Source: CAVPGH01 sp046726955
GTDB taxonomy: Bacteria > Acidobacteriota > Vicinamibacteria > Fen-336
Assembly (NCBI GenBank): GCA_046726955.1
Contig: JBKPBQ010000183.1
Location: forward strand, 1 to 6,249
Direction of reading: 5' to 3'
DNA length: 6,249 nt
The notes beneath the pieces are model-generated. The model was given only the letters and a program-made list of their open reading frames with translations. It did not search any database and was not told the DNA's origin. Below are positions 1 to 5,995 of the stretch, in pieces (position 1 is the first letter of the stretch; every line of letters begins with the position of its first letter). The translations under genes were made by a program, and so were the position numbers.

Positions 1-2
1 TG

Positions 3-1049
3 GTGGCGGTCTCCGTGCGAGGCGGGCTCCGCTACGCGATGGTGATGGGCTCGCTCGACGCGGGGATCGTCCTCGTGCTCGCGGGCATGACCACCGACCT
101 CCCCGAGGGCGCGCTCCACGCGGTGGCCCTGCTCTTCTGCGCGTTCATGGGCGGGACCACGAGCTCCTACCTCCACGAGATCCAGCACCGTCTCCACGAC
201 GCGAACCGCGCGCTGCAGGGCAAGAACGTGGAGCTGCTCGACGCGGCCGCGCGCGCCCGGGAGATGGAAGCCGAGGCCCGGTCCCACCTCGCGCGGGCCC
301 GCGAGGCCAACGAGCGGCTGGAGGACCTCGACCGGCTGCGCAACCAGTACCTGCGCAACGTGAGCCACGAGTTCCGGACGCCGCTCACCGTGATCCGGGG
401 CTACGGCGAGCACCTCATGAACGAGGGCTCGCCGGCCGACGGATCGATCTCCGACGTGATGCGGGTGATCGTGGACAGCTGCGACCAGATCATCGACATG
501 GTGGACACGCTCATCGAGGTGAGCCGGATCGAGGAGGAGGGGGCGCGCTCGCTCGCCCTTCGCAGCGTGGACCTCCACGACATCGCCTCCGCCTCCGTCG
601 ATCCCCTGAGGCTCCGCGCGGCCAAGAAGGGGATCGAGCTCGACCTCGACTTCCCTCCGCAGCCCGTGTACGTGACGGGCGATCCCATCCTCCTCGACCA
701 CCTCGTGCGCAAGCTCGTGGACAACGCCGTCAAGTACAACGACGCGGGGGGCCGGGTGGTGGTGCGCGGCTGGACGGACGGCCCCTTCGGCGCTCTCGAC
801 GTGGAAGACACGGGCGTGGGCATCCCCGCCGAGCACATCCCCCGGATCTTCGACAAGTTCTACATGGTGGACGGCGAGCTCACCCGCCGGCGGCGGGGCG
901 CGGGAGTGGGGCTCTACCTCGCTCGCGAGATCGTGCGCCTCCACCACGGCACGATCGACGTGGACAGCCGGCCGGGGCACGGCAGCGTGTTCCACGTGCG
1001 CCTGCCCGGGCCGCTCGTGGCCGGACCGATCCCGGACGCCCGCGCGTGA
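3..1049 (+). CDS. Sensor histidine kinase (HisKA + HATPase_c), 5' end possibly outside window
   Basis: This is the kinase half of a two-component system. It is expected to autophosphorylate a histidine with ATP and pass the phosphate to a response regulator, none of which is encoded here. Two hydrophobic stretches (about residues 13-29 and 37-57) look like membrane helices. They are followed by a long charged helical or coiled-coil segment (about 58-115) and then the H box SHEFRTPLTV with the phospho-acceptor H122. The ATPase domain has an N box (KLVDNAVKYN, N241), a G1 box (DTGVGIP, D269), an F box (FDKFY) and a G2 box (GAGVGLYLA, around 299-306). The first Asn of the classical N box is Lys (K237), while the metal-binding one is kept. 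The frame is open to the window edge, so the GTG at position 3 may be internal and more membrane or sensor sequence may lie upstream. The stop overlaps the next gene by 4 bp. The family call is very secure; the signal sensed is unknown. Confidence 0.93.
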   Translation: MAVSVRGGLRYAMVMGSLDAGIVLVLAGMTTDLPEGALHAVALLFCAFMGGTTSSYLHEIQHRLHDANRALQGKNVELLDAAARAREMEAEARSHLARAREANERLEDLDRLRNQYLRNVSHEFRTPLTVIRGYGEHLMNEGSPADGSISDVMRVIVDSCDQIIDMVDTLIEVSRIEEEGARSLALRSVDLHDIASASVDPLRLRAAKKGIELDLDFPPQPVYVTGDPILLDHLVRKLVDNAVKYNDAGGRVVVRGWTDGPFGALDVEDTGVGIPAEHIPRIFDKFYMVDGELTRRRRGAGVGLYLAREIVRLHHGTIDVDSRPGHGSVFHVRLPGPLVAGPIPDARA

Positions 1050-3619
1050 GGCTCGCCAGGCACTTCCGGGCGCTCACGGTCGCGCTGCTGTGCCTGCAGC
1101 CGGCCGCGCCCGCCGCGGAGGACGACCTCGGGAGCTTTCTCGACCGCCTGGAGGCGGCGTGGAAGGCGCGCGCCGTCTCCGCCTACGTCGCGCTGTGGGA
1201 CGCGAGCCCGGACGTCCTCGAGAGCGAAGCGGAGAACGCCCGGTCGTTCTTCTCCGGCGACGAGACCCAGCTCACGCTCCAGCGGTCGAACCCCGTGCCG
1301 GGAGCGCGGACGGGCGAGGTCCACGCCGAGGTGTTCTTCGCCCAGGAGCCGCGGGCGCGCGTGGCCGACTGGCGGCTCTCGCTCGCCCGTCGCGAGCGCG
1401 GCTGGGCGATCGTGGGCCGCGACGAGCTGGGCGCCGTGGACGGCCTCGTGCATCTCTCGCTCGACCCCGGGGGCTTCAAGGCCGACGGCCTCGCGATCAA
1501 GCTCGAGGACTTCGAGATCAAGTTCCACCAGGGGACGCTCTTCCTCTCGCCCCCCGCGCTCGGCCCCACGCTCCTCATCTTCGCGGGGGACGGCGAGGTG
1601 CGCTTCCGGCCCCAGCCCGCCGCCGAGCGCGAGCAGCTCCGCCAGTTCTGCGGGTCGGAGGAGCTGCACGACCGCGTGAGCACCGTCTTCGTGCGCATCC
1701 ACCCGAGCGACCTCCACCAGGTGCTCTTCCCCGTCCGCCTCGAGCCCGATCCCGACGCGCCCCGCCGCCTCCCGGTCGCGCAGCGCGTCTTCCGGGAGCA
1801 GTCGCAGAAGACGTACGTTCTCGACGCGAGCCTGCCCCGCTCGCCCTGGTGGCTCATGCCCGGAGTGAACGACGCCTCCGTGACCTTCGAAGCGGGGGGA
1901 CGGCGCACGCTCACCTACAACTTCTCGAGCGGCGACCCGGAGGACATCACGTTCTTCGACCGCCAGCGTCGCATCCAGATCTGCAGCTACCCTTCGGGAG
2001 GACGGCTGCCGCGCTACAGCGAGGACGACGCGCGGACGCTCGACATCCTCTCCCACGACCTGCGCGTCCGCTTCCAGCCCGAGGTCTTCGGCATCTCCGG
2101 CGAGGACACGCTGCGCATCCGCCTCCTGGCGGCCGTGAGCACGGTGCGCCTGCGGCTCCACGACTCGCTGCGCGTGCTCGCGGTGACGTCTCCCGAGGGA
2201 GGCAACCACCTGTTCTTCCGCGTGCGCGACCAGAGCAGCCTGGTGGTGGCCCTGGGTCCGCTCTCCGGCCGCGTGGGCGACATCACTCTTCGCGTGCGCT
2301 ACGCGGGATCGCACGACCCCGCTCCCATCGAGCACGAGCTGCTGCAGCTCGTCTCGGGACAGCCGACGCGGGACGACGACGAGCTCTTCGTGGAGCGCGT
2401 TCCCGTCTACACCAACCGCACCGCCTGGTACCCGCGGGGCGACAACGACGACTACGCCAAGGCCCGGCTCCGTCTGGAGGGGCCTCCGGGCATCCTTCCG
2501 CTCTCCGGGGGAGAGCTCGTGGCCTCCGGCACCGGCGAGCGCGGCACCTTCGCCGAGTACCGGCTCGAGCAGCCGGCCAAGTACCTGACGGCGGCCGTCG
2601 GTCGCTTCTCCGATCTTGGGATGCGGCAGGAGGGGGAGCTCGCGCTCCGCGGCTTCGGCCTGCCCCGCACGCGCGCCGCCGCCCAGGACTTCATGCTCGA
2701 CGCCGAGAAGATCTTCGAGCACTTCCGCGAGCGATTCGGCCCTTGCCCCTATCCGTTCGTGAACCTGGGCGTCACCGAGTGGAAGACGCCGGGGGGCCAC
2801 AGCCCGCCCGGCCTCATCCTCCTGCAGATTCGCCCGCCGCTCCTCTCGAACCGGGCGCTGCCCGAGGACCCGGCGAACTTCAGCGACATTCCGGGCTTCT
2901 TCCTGGCCCACGAGCTCGCCCACCAGTGGTGGGGGCAGGGCGTCGCCCCCGCCAACTACCGCGAGCGGTGGCTCTCCGAGGCTTGGGCCCAGTACGCGGC
3001 GGCGCTCTGGGTCCAGAAGAGCCGCGGCGAGGGGACCTTTCGCGACATGCTCGACCGCTTCGGGCGTTGGGCGCTGCGCTACACGAGCTCGGGGCCCATC
3101 CACCTCGGCCACCGGCTCGGGCACGTGAAGGGCAACGCCCAGGTCTTCCGCGCCGTCGTCTACGACAAGGGCGCGTACGTCCTCCACATGCTGCGGGGGA
3201 TCGTGGGCGACGAGGCATTCTTCCGCGGCGTGCGCGAGTTCCAGCACAAGTTCCTCTTCTCGAAGGCGGGGAGCGAGGACTTCAGGGAGGCGCTGGAGTC
3301 GGCGAGCGGCCAGGACCTCCGGCCGTTCTTCGAGGAGTGGATCTACGGGACGAGCATTCCCCGGCTGCGCTACGCGTGGCGCACGGAGACGCCCAAGGGC
3401 GGCCGCGCGCGCACGGCCGTCCGGATCGAGACGCAGGACCTTCCGGGCGAGGTGCCCCTCGCCATCACGCTCGTGACCGACGAAAGACGCGACACGCGAA
3501 CGGTGCGCCTCCCGGCCCGGGGGGGGAGCTTTGCTTTCGATTCGCCCAGCCCCACGCGACGCGTGGAGCTCAACTCGGATCGGGCGCTCCTCGTGCGCGT
3601 AGAGCGATCAGGCTACTGA
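1046..3619 (+). CDS. Exported M1-family (gluzincin) metallopeptidase with N-terminal NTF2/SnoaL-like domain
   Basis: This is an 857-residue predicted zinc peptidase. It starts at GTG inside the GTGA overlap with the histidine kinase stop, which suggests translational coupling. A signal peptide is visible (basic MRLARHFR, hydrophobic core 9-17, likely cleavage near A23), so it should act outside the cytoplasm. Residues about 26-130 (LEAAWKARAVSAYVALWD ... WRLSLARRERGWAIVGRDE) resemble an NTF2/SnoaL-like fold. An M1-type beta domain follows (YP around 462-463). The catalytic core has H622-E-L-A-H626, then exactly 18 residues, then E645, the full HEXXH-X18-E zinc site. Y706 in YDKGAYVLHML matches the M1 catalytic tyrosine, and FFEEW (761-765) is typical of the end of the domain. 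A short beta-rich tail closes the protein. The GAMEN exopeptidase motif is absent: the aligned place reads GGHSPPGLI (583-591), with Ser at the Glu position. The peptidase fold is secure; aminopeptidase activity is doubtful and the substrate is unknown. Confidence 0.9.
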   Translation: MRLARHFRALTVALLCLQPAAPAAEDDLGSFLDRLEAAWKARAVSAYVALWDASPDVLESEAENARSFFSGDETQLTLQRSNPVPGARTGEVHAEVFFAQEPRARVADWRLSLARRERGWAIVGRDELGAVDGLVHLSLDPGGFKADGLAIKLEDFEIKFHQGTLFLSPPALGPTLLIFAGDGEVRFRPQPAAEREQLRQFCGSEELHDRVSTVFVRIHPSDLHQVLFPVRLEPDPDAPRRLPVAQRVFREQSQKTYVLDASLPRSPWWLMPGVNDASVTFEAGGRRTLTYNFSSGDPEDITFFDRQRRIQICSYPSGGRLPRYSEDDARTLDILSHDLRVRFQPEVFGISGEDTLRIRLLAAVSTVRLRLHDSLRVLAVTSPEGGNHLFFRVRDQSSLVVALGPLSGRVGDITLRVRYAGSHDPAPIEHELLQLVSGQPTRDDDELFVERVPVYTNRTAWYPRGDNDDYAKARLRLEGPPGILPLSGGELVASGTGERGTFAEYRLEQPAKYLTAAVGRFSDLGMRQEGELALRGFGLPRTRAAAQDFMLDAEKIFEHFRERFGPCPYPFVNLGVTEWKTPGGHSPPGLILLQIRPPLLSNRALPEDPANFSDIPGFFLAHELAHQWWGQGVAPANYRERWLSEAWAQYAAALWVQKSRGEGTFRDMLDRFGRWALRYTSSGPIHLGHRLGHVKGNAQVFRAVVYDKGAYVLHMLRGIVGDEAFFRGVREFQHKFLFSKAGSEDFREALESASGQDLRPFFEEWIYGTSIPRLRYAWRTETPKGGRARTAVRIETQDLPGEVPLAITLVTDERRDTRTVRLPARGGSFAFDSPSPTRRVELNSDRALLVRVERSGY

Positions 3620-3638
3620 GCGAGGGCGAGGGCTCTAC
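3599..3638. repeat. 7-bp inverted repeat spanning two convergent stop codons
   Basis: GTAGAGC (3599-3605) is exactly complementary to GCTCTAC (3632-3638), with 26 nt between the arms. The structure encloses the peptidase stop (3617-3619) and overlaps the TAG stop of the leftward gene (3635-3637). It could fold on transcripts from either side and act as a shared 3' end. The loop is long and there is no T tract, so it is not a classical intrinsic terminator. It could be chance. Confidence 0.25.
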
Positions 3639-4165
3639 CGCCAGCCGTTGCGCCGGCCTTCCTCGGTGAGGGCGGCCACCTTCTGCTCGGCCGCCGCCGC
3701 TTTTTGCTGCGCGTCCTCGAACTGGGTCTGTAGCCCGGCCCGGCGAGGAGTGAAGACACCGCCGCTCGTGTCGTTGAGCGCGAGCTGGATCTGGTTGACG
3801 CGCTCGCGGGCGGTGGACGCCTCCTGGTTGGCGGCGTCGAGCCGCTTCCTCCAGTCGGCCTGGGCCTCCGCTTTGAGCTCGTCCTCGGTCTTCTCCTTCT
3901 TGGCCCCCGTGGCCCCCGTGGCCCCCGTGGCGCCCGCGGCTCCGGGCGAGGGGCTGGGGTTCGGGCTCGCGGACTCCGCGCCTCCGCCGCTCACCGTCCC
4001 GCCGCCGGTCCGGAGATCCTCGTCGGTGATCACCTTCCCCGGCTTGGACACGGTCTTCCTTCTCGCCTTCTCCTTGGCCGCGGCGTCGCCCAGACTCTGG
4101 GCAGGACTCGCCGCCGCCACGAGCAGCAACGCCGCCGTGAGGGCTGCGCCGTTCAGCAAGCGCAT
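3635..4165 (-). CDS. Small exported coiled-coil protein with Gly-Ala-Thr repeat linker, function unknown
   Basis: The protein has 176 residues and the function is not recognised. It starts at an ATG with a strong AGGAGG 5 nt upstream. Residues 1-22 form a signal peptide with likely cleavage after SPA22, and there is no lipobox, so the mature protein should be periplasmic or secreted. The mature N-terminus carries LGDAAAKEKARRK (25-37) and KVITDEDL (44-51), a pattern I recall from many uncharacterised Acidobacteriota exported proteins. A flexible Gly/Ser/Pro-rich linker (about 53-88) includes a collagen-like G-A-T run (GATGATGATGA). Two charged, Ala/Gln/Glu-rich helical segments (about 94-134 and 142-170) look like a coiled-coil hairpin, and the protein ends in EEGRRNGWR. 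The gene lies 39 bp downstream of the Ser/Thr kinase gene on the same strand and converges on the peptidase gene. A structural, envelope-associated or partner-binding role is plausible, but nothing in the sequence shows an enzyme activity. Confidence 0.85.
   Translation of the reverse strand: MRLLNGAALTAALLLVAAASPAQSLGDAAAKEKARRKTVSKPGKVITDEDLRTGGGTVSGGGAESASPNPSPSPGAAGATGATGATGAKKEKTEDELKAEAQADWRKRLDAANQEASTARERVNQIQLALNDTSGGVFTPRRAGLQTQFEDAQQKAAAAEQKVAALTEEGRRNGWR
3902..3937. repeat. 9-bp in-frame tandem repeat (GGCCCCCGT x3 plus a degenerate copy)
   Basis: Three exact copies of GGCCCCCGT (3902-3928) are followed by a diverged copy, GGCGCCCGC (3929-3937). Read on the minus strand, each unit encodes Thr-Gly-Ala. 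The array therefore forms the GAT run in the linker of the small exported protein. Because the unit is a multiple of three, gain or loss of copies would keep the reading frame. Confidence 0.85.
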
Positions 4166-4170
4166 GGGGA

Positions 4171-4176
4171 CCTCCT
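4171..4176 (-). promoter_or_regulatory. Strong ribosome binding site (AGGAGG) of the small exported protein
   Basis: On the minus strand AGGAGG lies 5 nt before the ATG at 4165-4163. It fixes that start and is the best Shine-Dalgarno match in the window. Confidence 0.8.
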
Positions 4177-4193
4177 ACTCAACACCGACCGTT

Positions 4194-4199
4194 ATTATA
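4194..4199 (-). promoter_or_regulatory. Candidate -10 box (TATAAT) for the small exported protein gene
   Basis: A perfect TATAAT on the minus strand sits in a short AT-rich island (4191-4199) within very GC-rich DNA. It lies 5 bp beyond the kinase stop codon, and transcription would begin about 20 nt before the ATG. No good -35 box is seen at 16-18 bp spacing (the best candidates match only two positions of TTGACA, and any -35 would lie inside the end of the kinase gene). An independent promoter is inferred, allowing expression apart from the kinase. Confidence 0.5.
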
Positions 4200-4204
4200 G
4201 GCTC

Positions 4205-5884
4205 TCAGCCCAGGGCTCCGAGGATTTTCTGGAGCTCGAGGGCCCGCCGGTTGCCCGGATCCAGGGCCAGGGCCTTCTCCACGGCCTGCCTCGCCTTGCC
4301 GTGGTCGTTCCCCACGAAGTGCCGCAGCGCCGCGGAGGTCAGCGACTCCACCTGCCGGGCATTCGCCCCTGCGGGAGGGGCCGCCTGGGGTGAAGCCGTC
4401 GCAAAAGAGCCGCTGTCGAGGCCGGGCAGCGCCAGGTGGTCCTCGACCGCCGCGGGCTCCTCGCTCGCCTCGGGCACGTCCTCCGCCGCGCCGTCGATCA
4501 TCGGATCGGTTTCTTCCATGATCGACGCGGCCTCGGCGGCGGGCGGATCCCCCGCCGCCAGCTCGTCGATGAGCTTCTGCGCCGGGGGGTAGCCCGGAAG
4601 GAGCGAGAGCGCCTCCTCCGCGGCCGACCGCGCCTCTTCCGTGCGGTCGTAGTTCAGGGCCTGGCGCGCGGTGGCGACCAACCGGTCCACGGTCTGACGC
4701 GCCGCGATTTCGTCGAGGTAGACCTGGAGCTGGAGGTAGCGCGGGCTCCAGGGGGCGACGCGCTCCACCTTCTCCGCGATCTTGGTGGCGAGATCGGTGT
4801 CGCCGTCCGCCGCGTACGACAGGGCGAGGCCCACGAGCTGCTCGACCTCGCGGTCCTGCACGAGTGCTTCGATCTCCCGGGCGGCCCGGCGCGCCAGCTC
4901 GTCGTCGGGGTCGAGCTCGAGGAGGCGCCGGCAGATGTCGAGGCCGCGCTGCATGTGGTCCTCGGACCGCGCCTGGTAGAGCTCCGTCAGGAGGCGCTCG
5001 CGCTCGGGGGCATTCGCCGCCTCGCCACCGCCCGCCCCCGCCTCGTCCGCGGTCGCGGCCTCGCCCTGGATGCGCGCGCGGGCGTCGCGGACCAGGGAGA
5101 CGAGACCGGCGTGGAGCTCCTCGAAGCTCTCCGGACGCTCGCGGGGATCGCGGGCCAGCGCGCGGAGCACGAGCTCCTCGAGCCCCGGAGAGAACGCGCT
5201 CTTCGGCAGGGCCGAAGGATCGGGCCGTCCGCGCGCGATCGCCGTGAGGACCGAAGTCAGGTCGTCGCCGGGAAACGCGCGGCGCCGCGCGAGGAGCTCG
5301 TAGACGATGGCGGCCGCGGAGAAGACGTCGGCCCGGAGATCGGGCTTGCGTCCCTCCACCTGCTCCGGGGCGCGATAGTGCACCCCGCCCACCGCGGGAC
5401 CGTTCGACCGCTCGAGCGACTTCAGGTGGTGGACCCCGAAGTCCAGGAGCTTCACCTCGCCCGCCGGTGTCACCCGCACGTCGGACGGCTTGAGGTCGAG
5501 GTGGAGGAGCTGGGCGCGGTGCGCGTGGGCGAGCCCCTCGCACATCTGCCGCCAGAGGTCGAGCACCCACTCGACGGGGAACGGCTTCTTCGCCCGCAGC
5601 ACCTGGGCGAGGTCCACCCCCTCCACGTACTCCGTGACCACGTAGGGATGGCCCTGGTCCTCACCCGACTCGACGACGCTCGCGAGGTTCGGGTGATGGA
5701 GCCGCGCCGCGGCCTGCGCGTCGCGGAGGAGCCGCGTCTTGAGGGCGGGGGTCCGATTCGTGACCTGCGTGAAGACCTTTACGGCGCCCACGACGCCACG
5801 GACCGGGTTGTAGGCCTCGTAGACGATGCCGCTCTCCCCCCGTCCGAGCGGCTTCCGTATCTGGAAGGCGCCGATCGTCTCCAC
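4205..5884 (-). CDS. Cytosolic Ser/Thr protein kinase (PknB-like) with C-terminal TPR repeats; divergent active site
   Basis: The protein has 559 residues, a GTG start and a possible AGGGA 8 nt upstream. Residues about 7-265 form a bacterial Hanks-type kinase domain: glycine loop GRGESG (14-19), K36 in AVKVF, a catalytic loop with D130, DFG (148-150), APEQ (172-175), the helix-F Asp D186 and R250 in ERP. Three usual positions are changed. The alpha-C Glu is Asp (D55 in RDAQAAARLHHPN), HRD is HLD (128-130), and the metal-binding Asn of KPxN is Asp (D135). A Gly/Ala-rich linker (274-293) leads to helical repeats resembling TPRs (about 295-332, 346-382, 397-434). An acidic Pro/Ala-rich stretch (445-508) follows, then a clear last TPR (about 512-548). 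No membrane helix is seen, unlike many PknB-type sensors, so it is probably cytosolic and may bind partners through the TPRs. It may be co-transcribed with the small exported protein. The fold is secure, but catalytic activity is uncertain. Confidence 0.93.
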   Translation of the reverse strand: METIGAFQIRKPLGRGESGIVYEAYNPVRGVVGAVKVFTQVTNRTPALKTRLLRDAQAAARLHHPNLASVVESGEDQGHPYVVTEYVEGVDLAQVLRAKKPFPVEWVLDLWRQMCEGLAHAHRAQLLHLDLKPSDVRVTPAGEVKLLDFGVHHLKSLERSNGPAVGGVHYRAPEQVEGRKPDLRADVFSAAAIVYELLARRRAFPGDDLTSVLTAIARGRPDPSALPKSAFSPGLEELVLRALARDPRERPESFEELHAGLVSLVRDARARIQGEAATADEAGAGGGEAANAPERERLLTELYQARSEDHMQRGLDICRRLLELDPDDELARRAAREIEALVQDREVEQLVGLALSYAADGDTDLATKIAEKVERVAPWSPRYLQLQVYLDEIAARQTVDRLVATARQALNYDRTEEARSAAEEALSLLPGYPPAQKLIDELAAGDPPAAEAASIMEETDPMIDGAAEDVPEASEEPAAVEDHLALPGLDSGSFATASPQAAPPAGANARQVESLTSAALRHFVGNDHGKARQAVEKALALDPGNRRALELQKILGALG

Positions 5885-5959
5885 GCGCGATATCCCTGAG
5901 GCTGGGCCCGAAGGTCCCTGCCGGTATTCTGGCGCGGATCCGGCCCCCGTGGCCAGCCA

Positions 5960-5968
5960 TGTTATCGT
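5960..5968 (+). promoter_or_regulatory. Candidate extended -10 element for acpS
   Basis: TGTTATCGT fits the extended -10 pattern TGnTAnnnT, with the hexamer TATCGT matching TATAAT at 4 of 6 positions. It would start transcription about 20 nt before the acpS start codon. No -35 resembling TTGACA is seen. The call rests on position and a weak match only. Confidence 0.3.
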
Positions 5969-5983
5969 CCGCCTCGGGGGAGC

Positions 5984-5990
5984 GAGGGGG
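5984..5990 (+). promoter_or_regulatory. Ribosome binding site deciding the TTG start of acpS
   Basis: GAGGGGG lies 5 nt before the TTG at 5996. No ATG or GTG in this frame lies nearby, and the resulting N-terminus (MVVGLGIDLVE) matches the usual AcpS start, so this site and the TTG are chosen together. Confidence 0.6.
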
Positions 5991-5995
5991 AAGGA

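Larger units (their letters stand above)
5885..5995. other. Divergent intergenic region between the kinase gene and acpS
   Basis: This 111-bp stretch is the only sizeable non-coding gap and should hold the promoters for both the leftward kinase gene and rightward acpS. On the minus strand CAGAAT (5926-5931) is a 4/6 match to a -10 box for the kinase gene, without a convincing -35. GGCC (5942-5945) and GGCC (5951-5954) flank a 5-nt spacer, but the arms are too short to argue for an operator. Confidence 0.6.

Noticed and set aside
1091..1093. Cys16 of the peptidase signal sequence as a lipoprotein site
   Set aside because: The residues before Cys are A-L-L, with Leu at -1, which does not fit a lipobox. 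Ordinary cleavage near residue 23 fits better.
914..3247. A 777-codon open frame on the minus strand opposite the peptidase gene
   Set aside because: Very GC-rich DNA leaves long antisense frames open. This one reads as repetitive Arg/Glu/Ala/Val-rich text with no domain, while the plus frame has a signal peptide and a full zinc peptidase signature.
1090..3669. An 859-codon open frame on the plus strand, shifted relative to the peptidase
   Set aside because: The product is almost all Arg/Pro/Ala/Gly, typical of a frame-shifted shadow in GC-rich coding DNA, and no motif is seen.
3648..4592. A 314-codon plus-strand frame opposite the small exported protein
   Set aside because: Ser/Ala-rich shadow. 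The minus frame has a signal peptide, a strong ribosome binding site and family-like ends.
4436..5899. A 487-codon plus-strand frame opposite the Ser/Thr kinase, and a 463-codon minus-strand frame overlapping it (4179-5570)
   Set aside because: Both are shadows of the kinase gene. They show low-complexity Arg-rich composition and no family features.
5942..5954. GGCCCCCGTGGCC in the divergent intergenic region, identical to the 9-bp repeat unit plus GGCC at 3902-3914
   Set aside because: It is tempting as a shared element, but it is a short, purely GC-rich string inside coding repeats on one side, so chance in a 70% G+C background is the simpler explanation.
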